Shown here: piece after piece, positions 26,503 to 34,832 of the stretch
Layout of the letters: each line of letters opens with the position of its first letter
Position numbering within the stretch: the stretch's first letter is position 1
Source of the DNA: Bacteroidota bacterium
GTDB taxonomy: Bacteria; Bacteroidota; Bacteroidia; Bacteroidales; F082
NCBI GenBank assembly: GCA_018830105.1
Contig: JAHJTC010000006.1
Span: 62,001 to 126,000, forward strand
Length of the DNA: 64,000 nucleotides
Reading direction: 5' to 3'
Notes under the pieces: model-generated
Database searches by the model: none
Seen by the model: the letters and a program-made list of their open reading frames with translations, nothing else
Told to the model about the DNA's origin: nothing
Translations under genes and position numbers: made by a program

Positions 26503-26775
26503 GCCTTATGATTTATGAGGAAGTACAAGGTTTTGGTCAATTATTGCAGCTAAATTAAGATTTCTTTTTAAAACCAAACAGAGCTTATACTGCATAATGT
26601 ATTCTGCACAGAAAATATTGTAGCTCACTTTATCATGTTTTCACCCTAAAATTTTCCCAAAAAATTTTTTTTGACAGGCATTCACACGCATTGACCACCT
26701 GACAAACACTACCCCCCTCTAAGTCTCGGAGGGAACGCCCCCCATATCAAGTATTAACTATTAAATCTTAATGTC

Positions 26776-27129
26776 ATGGTCAAAATTATTGATTACAAAC
26801 AGCATGAAAATGCTGCCGGAAAAACCTTTTTCTCCTTGATCCTGCAAGGCGGAATTTCTATGGTTCAAAGTCAGGAAACTGGCATGTATTATGCCACAAC
26901 ACATAACGCTTCGGTTACTTCAACCTTCGATGAAAAGACTTGTCAGTCGCTCATCGGACATGAAATGCCTGGCAAGGTCGTAAAAGTAAAATGCGAGCCT
27001 TATGAATATGCCTTGCCGACAACCGGGGAATTGGTTACCCTGAACAGCAGATGGGTATATATGCCAGAAGAGGCTACCGAAGAACAAATAGTTTTTGAAG
27101 AGAAGGTCGAACGACCACTCGCTTTTTAA
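26776..27129 (+). CDS. Conserved protein of integrative elements, unknown function
   Basis: 117 residues, no signal or membrane segment. The sequence (MVKIIDYKQHENAAGKTFFS, LQGGISMVQSQETGMYYATT, STFDEKTCQSLIGHEMPGKV, KCEPYEYALPTTGE) resembles a small protein that recurs in Bacteroidota islands directly before a RecA-like ATPase gene. Its beta-rich composition and position suggest an OB-fold-like single-strand-binding or recombination accessory protein, but this is inference. First gene of a rightward group with the ATPase and DUF3871 genes. Confidence 0.7.
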   Translation: MVKIIDYKQHENAAGKTFFSLILQGGISMVQSQETGMYYATTHNASVTSTFDEKTCQSLIGHEMPGKVVKVKCEPYEYALPTTGELVTLNSRWVYMPEEATEEQIVFEEKVERPLAF

Positions 27130-27186
27130 GTCACCTATTGTCTAATCCGGGAGGTTCATTGAGCCTCCCTTTTTTATTTAAACACT

Positions 27187-28056
27187 ATGCAATTAACAAA
27201 AGCTGAAAGAAGACAGGCTAAGATAAAATTAGCCTTTCAGGGTCCTTCGGGCTCTGGGAAAACCTATAGCGCTTTGCTGATGGCCTATGGCCTTTGTGGA
27301 TCATGGGGAAAAATCGCAATCGTTGATACTGAAAATGGTTCATCAAACCTCTACGCTCATCTGGGTGCTTACAATGTGATCAGCATTGCAGCTCCCTATA
27401 GCCCTGAGAAGTTCATCTCGGCCATAAACCTGGCTGAATCCTCAGGTATGGAGGTTGTCGTCATTGATTCTATTTCGCATGAATGGGAAGGACAAGGCGG
27501 TATCCTTGATCTGCATGGCTCGATGGCTGGCAATAGCTTTACCAACTGGTCGAAAATGACGCCAAGACACAACGCCTTTGTGCAGTGTATGCTGGGAAGC
27601 TCCTGTCATATCATTGGCACAATCCGTTCAAAACAGGATTATGTGCTCACAGAGAAAAACGGTAAGCATGTCCCTGAAAAAGTAGGCATGAAAGGCATCA
27701 CCAGAGATGGCATGGATTACGAGTTCACGGTAGTCCTGGATCTGGACATCAAGCATAATGCTACTGCCTCAAAGGACAGAACGGGTTTGTTTATGGATAA
27801 ACCTTTCTTTGTCGTCAATGAGGATACGGGGATTAAAGTCAGGGAATGGTGCGAGAGCGGAAGCAGTCTTGATGATGTAATCAATCAGATTGAAGCAGCG
27901 CAATCAATCGAGACCCTGAAGGAGATCTATTATAAATATCCTGAGTATCGGTCGAAGATTGAATTGCTGCTCAAAGAACAAAAGAGAAGCCTCGAAGCTG
28001 AGGCTGCGTTAAATGATGTTTCACTTAAACCTTCAGAAAATGGCGTATACCACTGA
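27187..28056 (+). CDS. RecA/Sak4-like AAA ATPase (single-strand annealing/recombination)
   Basis: 289 residues. Walker A is GPSGSGKT (residues 19-26), the acidic second strand is KIAIVDTENGSS, and Walker B is MEVVVIDSISHEWEG. The fold order is that of short RecA-core ATPases of phages and islands (Sak4-type), which assist homologous recombination of the element. The C-terminal 80 residues are helical and may bind partners. It lies 57 bp after the preceding gene and overlaps the DUF3871 gene by 17 bases, so these are cotranscribed. Confidence 0.8.
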   Translation: MQLTKAERRQAKIKLAFQGPSGSGKTYSALLMAYGLCGSWGKIAIVDTENGSSNLYAHLGAYNVISIAAPYSPEKFISAINLAESSGMEVVVIDSISHEWEGQGGILDLHGSMAGNSFTNWSKMTPRHNAFVQCMLGSSCHIIGTIRSKQDYVLTEKNGKHVPEKVGMKGITRDGMDYEFTVVLDLDIKHNATASKDRTGLFMDKPFFVVNEDTGIKVREWCESGSSLDDVINQIEAAQSIETLKEIYYKYPEYRSKIELLLKEQKRSLEAEAALNDVSLKPSENGVYH

Positions 28057-29008
28057 GATCATCCGCGCAGAACCGATGGTTTTCAATAAAACCTCGGAGG
28101 ATGAATTTATTGTTTCCAATACTGTGCCTATTGCACTTCAAAGCCTGAAGAATGATTGTATCATTCCCAATTTTGCGAAAGACAATGAGTCTACGATCAG
28201 CCATGCAGAGTTCATTGAGGCTGTGATGGAAACGGTTGCTCACGTCTTTCCGAATGAGGCAATACTTGAACCTGCGATTCGTGTATCTCACCCTATAAGG
28301 GGCAGGGTTCCTGAGGCAATGGGCAAACCAGCCAGAGCCCTGTCGGAGCATGAGAAAACCATGTATTACGAAAGGATGGCTTTCTCCATTGAGATTCCCT
28401 CTATTCACGACGGTATTGCCGGAAATGAGTTGTCATTAACCGTTGGTGGAGTGAGGGCTTATAACCTTGAGAACCTTTATTCACGTAAGTCGCTTGAGCG
28501 TTTTAAAGTCTTCATCGGTTTTAAGAATCATGTCTGTACAAACTTTTGTGTTTCAACGGATGGTTTTCTTGGTGATCTGCGGGTTTCTAAAACGCATGAA
28601 ATTGTCGAAAACACTTTTCAACTGCTTACAGATTTTAACGTTGTCCGGGTATTAGATGATTTGAGGCATTTGAATCAATACGATTTGTATGAGAGACAAT
28701 TTGCTCAGGTAATCGGTAAGATGAAGATGTATCAGTTTCTGCCTAAAGCTCAGCAAAAGAAAATCGCGGCTGTCATGCTGGGAGATTCTCAGATTTCCAC
28801 AATGGTTAAGGCCTACTATCAGGATGAAAATTTCAAGGTGGACGATTATGGGAGAATCAGTTTGTTCGATTTCTATAATCTGGCTACCGGGGCTAACAAG
28901 TCTTCTTATATCGATTCGTTTCTGGACAGAACTGTTAGCATGCTTGACTTGTCGCTCGACCTGATGAGGGGAATCCAATCACCCGGGGCTTCATGGTATG
29001 TGCAATAG
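28040..29008 (+). CDS. DUF3871 family protein
   Basis: The start at 28040 (MAYTTEIIRAEP) is chosen because family members begin here; it overlaps the ATPase stop by 17 bases. The 322 residues match DUF3871, a Bacteroidota family of integrated elements: RVSHPIRGRVPEAMGKPA, MAFSIEIPSIHDGIAGNELS, LTVGGVRAYNLENLY and FKVFIGFKNHVCTNFC are the conserved parts. Its function is unknown; constant linkage with RecA-like ATPases suggests a role in replication or recombination. Cytosolic. Confidence 0.88.
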   Translation: MAYTTEIIRAEPMVFNKTSEDEFIVSNTVPIALQSLKNDCIIPNFAKDNESTISHAEFIEAVMETVAHVFPNEAILEPAIRVSHPIRGRVPEAMGKPARALSEHEKTMYYERMAFSIEIPSIHDGIAGNELSLTVGGVRAYNLENLYSRKSLERFKVFIGFKNHVCTNFCVSTDGFLGDLRVSKTHEIVENTFQLLTDFNVVRVLDDLRHLNQYDLYERQFAQVIGKMKMYQFLPKAQQKKIAAVMLGDSQISTMVKAYYQDENFKVDDYGRISLFDFYNLATGANKSSYIDSFLDRTVSMLDLSLDLMRGIQSPGASWYVQ

Positions 29009-29011
29009 CCT

Positions 29012-29257
29012 ATGGAACCGGATGATATTGATGAGGTGATCAGATACCTGAGCCCGTATTCCTTACTTGTCATGACACCGACAAGATTAACGAGAATTTA
29101 TTGCCCCTTTACTGTGATGGCATTGGTTGTCTTTGAAAGTATTCAGGCTAACCAGCATTACACGGTAACCAGGGTTAATATCGATCGCGACGCGCAAATG
29201 GTCTATATCATCAAGGGGAAAGCTTATCCTTCGGGATACTTCCTTTTGATGCTATGA
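29012..29257 (+). CDS. Small protein of unknown function following DUF3871
   Basis: 81 residues starting 3 bp after the DUF3871 stop, with the same direction, so translation is probably coupled. MEPDDIDEVIRYLSPYSLLV is followed by a beta-rich part (TRIYCPFTVMALVVFES, QANQHYTVTRVNIDRDA) and an end in a hydrophobic LLML. No family recognised. A strong terminator follows at 29286-29342. Confidence 0.6.
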   Translation: MEPDDIDEVIRYLSPYSLLVMTPTRLTRIYCPFTVMALVVFESIQANQHYTVTRVNIDRDAQMVYIIKGKAYPSGYFLLML

Positions 29258-29285
29258 CCATGACAGGGTTATGCTGTATTTTTTT

Positions 29286-29342
29286 CTCCCTTTTTGAGAT
29301 GGTCTCCCTGAAAAAAAAGACCGCTGAAAAAGGGAGTTTTTT
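29286..29342 (+). terminator. Rho-independent terminator of the ATPase-DUF3871 group
   Basis: CTCCCTTTTT and AAAAAGGGAG form a perfect 10-bp stem, with a further inner GGTCT/AGACC pairing, and are followed by six T. Confidence 0.75.
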
Positions 29343-29405
29343 CCTTCTTTGGAAGTTGAAGACTGCGACAATTAATACCTATAACAATTTTAATTATTAA
29401 TAAAA

Positions 29406-29828
29406 ATGAAGAAAATAACAATTCTCCTTATAGTTGCTCTATTTGCTACTTTAAGAACATGGGCGCAGAACGAGCCTTTCCTTGCAAGTCATTTGTTTAT
29501 GAGCGTATCTCACTTTTACGTTAATCAAGATGATGATAATGTCCATTTCGTTTCCGCTAACATTTGGCTCGATGATTATGAAATCAAAATTATTTTTGAG
29601 GACAAACTCCCTGATGAATACCAATTTGAGGACGAAATAACCGCTTATAGTGAAAATGACTATAGCCTATGGGCTCAGGACATCAAAAACATTAAAACAA
29701 ATGATGAGTATAGGTTGGTAGTTCTTACACCTAAAGATCGCCCAAATATCAGATACATCACTTTTGACTCTCCGGATAAAGGGAGAGTCATATTCGTTTG
29801 TGAGGTGATCTCTGCCAAGCATTATTAG
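29406..29828 (+). CDS. Exported protein of unknown function
   Basis: 140 residues with a clear signal peptide (KKITILLIVALFATL, cleavage near TWAQ-N). The mature part is acidic (VNQDDDNVHFVSANIWLDDY) and mostly beta, with a final FVCEVISAK. No lipobox, T9SS tag or known family. It lies behind the terminator of the preceding group and has no clear promoter of the usual kind; likely cargo of the island acting in the periplasm. Confidence 0.6.
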   Translation: MKKITILLIVALFATLRTWAQNEPFLASHLFMSVSHFYVNQDDDNVHFVSANIWLDDYEIKIIFEDKLPDEYQFEDEITAYSENDYSLWAQDIKNIKTNDEYRLVVLTPKDRPNIRYITFDSPDKGRVIFVCEVISAKHY

Positions 29829-30138
29829 TGCTGTTCAAAGGAAAATAATCTTTTGTACAAATCGTCACATCGTCATTTCATCACCTGGGGGTTCTCATTT
29901 TTCCGGAAATGACCCTCAGGGATGATGGTGTGGTGGGGGTTTGTGCTGCACGAGATTCATGCAGTGATTTTGTGCTCCTTCGATTTCTGATTAATTGCAG
30001 ATATCTTAGTAATTTTCTACCAAAAAATGCAAGTGTCAATGTGAGCTGTAAACCCCTTTATCAATGCCGAAACTACAATTAATTATATTATGCTACATAA
30101 AATGAGTTTGGCACTTCTCGATTCTATACTTTTCAAAA
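29829..30138. other. Gap carrying a TCGTCAC-type repeat
   Basis: 310 bp without a gene. ATCGTCACATCGTCATTTCA (29861-29880) belongs to the motif family listed at 47134-47183. A GC-rich segment (29886-29945) with runs of G follows. Confidence 0.5.
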
Positions 30139-30882
30139 TCAGGAAATTGCATCAATTTTCAAGTTAAGTCTTATTGCAAAATAATTCATTAGGTCTATTG
30201 AGTTCTTCCAGCCTCCACAGCACTCAGGGCTTAGTGCGATCGTCATAACCTCAATCTTTCCGCTTGATAAATAGGCTTTTAATTTATGAATTAAAAAATC
30301 AATAGCATCATTTGATATAAATCTGATGGTTATTTCTGTATCATCAATCTTTTGAAAAAAGTAATCTAAATCAATATTAACAATCCATTTATAAGGGCCT
30401 GAAGTGCCTTTGTCAAATAAATAATCAATAAGATTCAATAAACCATAAATTGGATATTGATTCAATTTATCCTTCATTTCATCAAATAAGGAACCTTCTC
30501 CATGCGTAAAAAAGTGATAAGAATTGACATTTTCTTTATACATCCTATGAAAAATAGGGAAATAATTATCCCATCGCATTATTTCATGACCCCCTCTGAA
30601 ATCTTCGTCATAAAATTTTATTGCTAAATATTCATGAATACTAAGTTCTTTGATGTTATCAGGAATATGCTCTACCCAAGTGTCTATGCGGCTTGCCATC
30701 GTATCATAATGAGCATCAATATGTAGAATGTTATACTTTTCATTTGTCTTGATTTCTTGAAGCCAACACCATAAGCCCGCAACATGATTATCCATCACGT
30801 AAATGTTATTTTTCTTACACAGTAGATTCAAGTCTCTAACCCAAGAAGTATTTTGCCCTTTAAACTCGATAATATTTTTCAT
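30139..30882 (-). CDS. UPF0489 / peptide-arginase-family protein
   Basis: 247 residues. The family's marks are all present: VMDNHVAGLWCW (residues 29-40), the metal-binding HIDAHYD (54-60), NIDLDYF (169-175) and ALSPECCGGW near the end. The arginase-like fold uses such D-x-H-x-D and D-x-D sets to bind two manganese ions. OspR, a member of this family, converts arginine to ornithine in ribosomal peptides. No peptide precursor or maturation enzyme is visible near by, so the substrate here is open; a role in modifying a protein of the host or a competing phage is speculation. It stands alone in the island, flanked by gaps. Confidence 0.82.
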   Translation of the reverse strand: MKNIIEFKGQNTSWVRDLNLLCKKNNIYVMDNHVAGLWCWLQEIKTNEKYNILHIDAHYDTMASRIDTWVEHIPDNIKELSIHEYLAIKFYDEDFRGGHEIMRWDNYFPIFHRMYKENVNSYHFFTHGEGSLFDEMKDKLNQYPIYGLLNLIDYLFDKGTSGPYKWIVNIDLDYFFQKIDDTEITIRFISNDAIDFLIHKLKAYLSSGKIEVMTIALSPECCGGWKNSIDLMNYFAIRLNLKIDAIS

Positions 30883-31288
30883 GAAGTCATTTTTTAACTT
30901 GTCAGCATTGTGCCTCAGCTATGTAAAGAGTGGCATTTCGATGCTCATTCCTGTCCAACAATAACACAAATAGCCAAGAAAACAACCCTTTCAATAACCA
31001 AAGTCAACCATTTGTCTTAATGAATATTGCCATTACATATCATTTTTCAATTGTCATATCAATCTACTGCCCCAATGTCCAACATTTTTGTTTTCTCCAA
31101 ATTTCAAATATTGCCCAAGTCTTGAATTTAATGTCGCTTGTCCTTCTGGACTGCCTGCTTTTCCAATGTAGATAACTTGTGAATCACATACATGATTTTG
31201 TTTTAATTCAGCTATCGAAACATTTAGATCTATACACAGCTATTGCAGTATTTTCCTGAAAGTATAGCGAATGAGTGCGTTGGCATTC
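30883..31288. other. Gap with remains of a gene
   Basis: Apart from the decayed GIY-YIG-like fragment (31054-31239) and further broken frames to its left, nothing was recognised. Confidence 0.5.
31054..31239 (-). pseudogene. Decayed GIY-YIG-like gene fragment
   Basis: The minus-strand frame reads AELKQNHVCDSQVIYIGKAG, then SPEGQATLNSRLGQYLKFGE, then NKNVGHWGSRLI and a stop. The motif RLI-W-QLKN of the family continues in frame after the stop, so Trp (TGG) became TGA; the frame soon breaks again and a TAG closes it upstream. YIGKAG, the RLGQY arginine and GHWG identify a GIY-YIG-type protein unlike the two small ones at 23 kb. Confidence 0.55.
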
Positions 31289-32296
31289 TCAATTTAAATC
31301 GAAACTATAATTATAATCAATCAGCTTTCTTTTAGCATTATTCTCAATCCAGGCTTTTTCTCTATGGCTGATTTCAATTATTTCTGTTGTCGATGTGGTT
31401 TTAAATCTTTCTGCAACCGACTCTAATATTTGCAATTCACTTTCGGTGAACAATTCCTCATCAAATGTCTTGTTTGGATTTGGCTTAAATTGTTCTCCTG
31501 TGCCACCATCGGCAAAATTGGTGTAATAAATATCCAATTCGTCTTTATTGGCTAAATATTCAAAAATACTATTGAAATTATTAGGCACTGGCCCCATTGG
31601 AATAGCCCGATACTGAACACCACTCATAGAAAATCCTGATTGTTTATGCATGATGAAGTCAGCATAAAACAAAAGCTTATTCAACTTGGTTTTCCATGGT
31701 TCAAGTTTCTCAGTAAAAAACACAACCATTTCAGAAAATTTTCTAAAATCAGGTGTTTTAAATCCTGTCAGATTGTTAGGAAGGCATGTACCAAAGAAGT
31801 AATTCTCCAATTGCCTTTCAAATTTATACTTCTTTTCTTCTTCCAATAAATTATCAATTGTCCTATGTGTTTTTTCTTTAAATTTTTGGTCAAGTGTTGT
31901 GCAATAATTAACCAGTTTTTTAAACTCATGTGGGTCATTGGCTAACTGGATTAATTTTGCGTTTGACTGGTTGGGAACTTCGCCACCTTCGTATTGGCGA
32001 TATCCGTTTGTGCCAAAGCCTAATATCTCGGACATTTTTGCTGCTGACAAATTATATTTTTCTCTAATTGAAATAATTTGTTCAGGAAAGGGGATGTTGT
32101 ATTTTACCCTGTATTGATTTACTAATTGATTGTAATTCAATTGGGCAAATGCATCATCCTCAAACTGCTCGCCTGTATCTTCGCATTTGTACGAATGAAA
32201 TAACACCTTGAATTCGTCTTTGCGAAAACTCATGGTTCTCCACTCTTTTACAATGCTCATTTCTTTACCTGTAAATGGACTGTTCATGATGTTCAT
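31289..32296 (-). CDS. Antitoxin with XRE-type HTH and SocA/Panacea (DUF4065) domain
   Basis: 335 residues. The N-terminal 60 residues include HSYKCEDTGEQFEDDAF, a decayed MqsA/YgiT-like zinc-binding start. An XRE helix-turn-helix follows (about 75-125, EKYNLSAAKMSEILGFGTNG, YRQYEGGEVPNQSNAKLI). The C-terminal part (about 180-330) is the SocA/Panacea domain: KLNKLLFYADFIMHKQSGFS, GVQYRAIPMGPVPNNFNSIF. Panacea domains neutralise many unrelated toxins by direct binding. The start codon overlaps the toxin stop by four bases (ATGA), the usual operon form. The HTH probably represses the pair's own promoter; a matching inverted repeat lies over the -33 box. Confidence 0.88.
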   Translation of the reverse strand: MNIMNSPFTGKEMSIVKEWRTMSFRKDEFKVLFHSYKCEDTGEQFEDDAFAQLNYNQLVNQYRVKYNIPFPEQIISIREKYNLSAAKMSEILGFGTNGYRQYEGGEVPNQSNAKLIQLANDPHEFKKLVNYCTTLDQKFKEKTHRTIDNLLEEEKKYKFERQLENYFFGTCLPNNLTGFKTPDFRKFSEMVVFFTEKLEPWKTKLNKLLFYADFIMHKQSGFSMSGVQYRAIPMGPVPNNFNSIFEYLANKDELDIYYTNFADGGTGEQFKPNPNKTFDEELFTESELQILESVAERFKTTSTTEIIEISHREKAWIENNAKRKLIDYNYSFDLN

Positions 32297-32643
32297 TTTT
32301 TAAATGGATAATTCATAGGCTGTTCAGCAATATGAAACGAAATGCAAACCGCTCCGCTGTTCTCAATTCCCATACTTACTTTTATGTACACTTCTTTCTT
32401 TTTTACCTCTTTGCCAAAAACCCACATAGGCAATATGCCACGCATTTTTTCATCTAAAGGGCCTTGTGAATAATCTTCAGCCTTTAACGAACTTATAATC
32501 TCTTTACGTTTGGCAGGTGAAATTTCTAAATCGTGCAGCGTTTGTTGATTCTTGCCACGGTCATCAAGAAACAGTATGCCGAAAATTTCCATTTTCACCT
32601 TTAATTCCTTTAAATATTTTTCAACTTCTTCCTTTAATGTCAT
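32293..32643 (-). CDS. Putative toxin of the SocA/Panacea pair
   Basis: 116 residues directly upstream of and overlapping the antitoxin gene. Features: EVEKYLKELKVKMEIFGILF, RKEIISSLKAEDYSQGP, WVFGKEVKKKEVYIKVSMG and the C-terminal ISFHIAEQPMNYPFK. This last pattern (SFH-x-AE-x-P-x-x-YPFK) recurs in small proteins paired with HTH antitoxins and recalls the mRNA-cleaving MqsR-like/RelE-like toxins in size and beta content. The activity is not proven by sequence. Gene order toxin-antitoxin matches the MqsR-MqsA and Panacea systems. It stabilises the island or acts against phage. Confidence 0.72.
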   Translation of the reverse strand: MTLKEEVEKYLKELKVKMEIFGILFLDDRGKNQQTLHDLEISPAKRKEIISSLKAEDYSQGPLDEKMRGILPMWVFGKEVKKKEVYIKVSMGIENSGAVCISFHIAEQPMNYPFKK

Positions 32644-32662
32644 GTTTAAAGTAAAACTGGTA

Positions 32663-32704
32663 CAAAGATACGATGTATTTTTTATTTACAACTTTAAAAT
32701 TGTA
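32663..32704 (-). promoter_or_regulatory. Promoter and operator of the toxin-antitoxin operon
   Basis: Minus strand: TTG (32689-32691) and TATCTTTG (32663-32670) are 18 bp apart, about 20 bp before the toxin start. TACAA / TTGTA, eight bases apart (32687-32704), form an inverted repeat overlapping the -33 box, a likely binding site for the antitoxin HTH. Confidence 0.55.
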
Positions 32705-32799
32705 TAAATATCTAATAAATTAATTTTATTTAACTTTAAAAGTGCTTTACAAAATAAAAATCCTATCAAAATCCTAAAACATTAATCAATGAAGAAAAA

Positions 32800-32985
32800 T
32801 CAGTAAACCTGTGTATGCTCTGGCAATATAACAGTTCTAAATAATGGCAACCATACTATTGTTTTTATGATGTGACTTTTTCCACTTTTTATATTTTGAA
32901 AGATCTTTTTCATTGAGATGGTACTTCCTGGGTTTTTAGCTAAGATTACTGTTAATAACGAAGCACAATTCGGGGCATTGTTCAT
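32800..32985 (-). CDS. Doubtful small ORF
   Basis: 61 codons on the minus strand, 82 bp after the HATPase-STAS gene. Contains SMKKIFQNIKSGKSHIIKTI and a hydrophobic WLPLFRTVILP. No signal peptide or family. It may be a small downstream gene of that operon or chance; the surrounding 420 bp (32644-33067) is otherwise very AT-rich and empty apart from the toxin promoter. Confidence 0.25.
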   Translation of the reverse strand: MNNAPNCASLLTVILAKNPGSTISMKKIFQNIKSGKSHIIKTIVWLPLFRTVILPEHTQVY

Positions 32986-33067
32986 ATCGCTTGAAATTAG
33001 AATACAAAATGCTCGAAAATTAAGAAAAACATTACTCTCTGTAATATTTTTATTAAACGTTATCGAA

Positions 33068-34321
33068 TTAATTTTTAATGTTTTCTGCTAATCTCTGACT
33101 AACTGACCTTTGCACAATTGCTTGAATTGTCTGATTCATATTCCTCATAGGAAAAGCTACCTGAAATTGAAAAAGCCCCAATTCAGTAATTAATTTTCCA
33201 ATTAATTCATCAGCAAAAGAGGATGCGATTATTCCAACACCATCAAAATCAATAATTACGGGCTTTTTGGCACTTTTGTAAATGTTTATCAGCTCATTTT
33301 TAATTCTAAATCCTGACTGCCTCGTTCCGGTTCCAGAGGATTGTTCTATAATTTTGTATATTATTCTGTCGTGATCATCCTCAAGGTTTTCAATAAATAA
33401 ATCGACAGGCTCATAACCTCCAAGAGCCTCCTTCATGGATACTGGATTATTAAGACTTATATCAAAGTTGACAGCTGTAGACTGTTTGTTCTGATTTAGC
33501 ATTATGATATTTTGGTAAGATTCATTTCTTTTGGTACGATTTACAAAATTCAAACCGCCTTTACCTGAAATTATTTGGAGACCACCATCATTCAAGTTTA
33601 TTATATTATATAAACCCCACATTCCATTTCCCTGGCCAACTTTACTATCTCTTGTAACCCCTTCTTGTATCGCAAGAGAAATTGCATCAGAAGCATTACG
33701 AGGCCGGTGTATAGAGTTTCTCAAAGATTGGTATATTCCTTTACCATAATCAAAAATTGAAACTTTCAAAATTTGACTGTCTTTTAGGACTTGACCCATT
33801 ACAAATCCTGTGTTTTCCTCTGAATGCTGAATAACATTGTCCATAATTTCATTTAAACCCCATTCACAAGCCTGTAATATTCCCTCCTCTACCTGACAAC
33901 TTTTACGTATACTGGCTAAAAATCCATTAACAAGAGTATGGACATCATCAGATGAATGAAAAAGCCAAACACGGTCTAAGAAATTAGATCCTTGTCCAGT
34001 TGTCGTTTTGTTAATGTCATCAGGACTTAAAAAATGTATTTTCTTCAAATAAGTTGGGACATTTATAAACTCGAAATCGACATTAAGCTCTTCTTTAAAG
34101 TAGTGTATATACCCAGCCACTGGTACTGTAGGATACGGGAATACTTTTTCTATTTTCTCAAGATCAATAATTATCTTGTTGTGGCCAAACTTAAAATGAA
34201 GTCTTTTTAAGCCATTTATCACCTCTGGTATCAACCGTTTGTTTGTCAAGTTATAAGGCTTGAGCACATTTTCAAAAACGGCACAATTATAATTTTTGAA
34301 ATATGTTCTTGGGCTGTACAT
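33068..34321 (-). CDS. HATPase (anti-sigma-factor-kinase-like) fused to STAS-like DUF4325 domain
   Basis: 417 residues. An N-terminal part of about 140 residues is followed by a GHKL ATPase: N-box ACEWGLNEIMDNVIQHS (about 150-166), G1 FDYGKGI (about 189), G2 VGQGNGMWGLYNI (about 228). The C-terminal 100 residues are DUF4325/STAS-like: TRQSGFRIKNELINIYKSAK, VIIDFDGVGIIASSFADEL. The domains resemble the SpoIIAB (kinase) and SpoIIAA (antagonist) halves of a partner-switching module placed in one chain. Relatives occur in mobile and defence islands, where they may sense a signal and switch a neighbour; the partner is unknown. It lies between the TA pair and the restriction operon. Confidence 0.82.
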   Translation of the reverse strand: MYSPRTYFKNYNCAVFENVLKPYNLTNKRLIPEVINGLKRLHFKFGHNKIIIDLEKIEKVFPYPTVPVAGYIHYFKEELNVDFEFINVPTYLKKIHFLSPDDINKTTTGQGSNFLDRVWLFHSSDDVHTLVNGFLASIRKSCQVEEGILQACEWGLNEIMDNVIQHSEENTGFVMGQVLKDSQILKVSIFDYGKGIYQSLRNSIHRPRNASDAISLAIQEGVTRDSKVGQGNGMWGLYNIINLNDGGLQIISGKGGLNFVNRTKRNESYQNIIMLNQNKQSTAVNFDISLNNPVSMKEALGGYEPVDLFIENLEDDHDRIIYKIIEQSSGTGTRQSGFRIKNELINIYKSAKKPVIIDFDGVGIIASSFADELIGKLITELGLFQFQVAFPMRNMNQTIQAIVQRSVSQRLAENIKN

Positions 34322-34832
34322 TTTTTTAATTTATTCCATTTAATTTTTTGAAAAAGTTATACTAAAATCTCTTTCCCAATACCGACTATTCCTAATATGG
34401 GGGTTTTTTGGTCTGCCATTTTTCTTCACTTTCTTCAAAAGCAGTCTCTCTCAAATGCTTCAATGCTACTATTTATTCAACTCTTGAGGTTATTCACCTC
34501 AACAATCAGCAAACTAAGTTTTCAGCAAACACAAATCCACGACTCAACAAAACGTCAAATCAACAAGGAAGGAAAGAAACAGGTTTCGGTCAATTATCGC
34601 GCTAAGGTAAAAATTATTTTCAAAAACAAACAGCGTTTTAGCTGTATTTCTCTCATTCTTCGAGTCGGTCAAAGACTACTGAAAAAGAATGCCCAAGAGA
34701 AGTGACGGAGTGATGATTTGCTTGGAAAAACAAAAAAAAGCCTGTAATGCCCGTGTAGCAAGAGAATAATCAATGATTATTTCATTCGGGAAATCCTCTG
34801 CGTATCTTAGCATGAAATTAAAATTATTTAGC
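34322..34832. other. Gap with a TCGTCAC-type repeat
   Basis: No convincing gene up to the start chosen at 34833. AGTGACGGAGTGATGATTT (34701-34719) is, on the minus strand, a 15-of-16 match to the 47134-47149 element. Confidence 0.45.

Noticed and set aside
30930..31175. 81-codon plus-strand frame
   Set aside because: The opposite strand holds a recognisable decayed GIY-YIG-like gene that explains the openness.
34397..34705. 102-codon plus-strand frame before the island hypothetical gene
   Set aside because: Amino-acid composition is not protein-like and it overlaps the TCGTCAC-type element; two other frames are equally open here.
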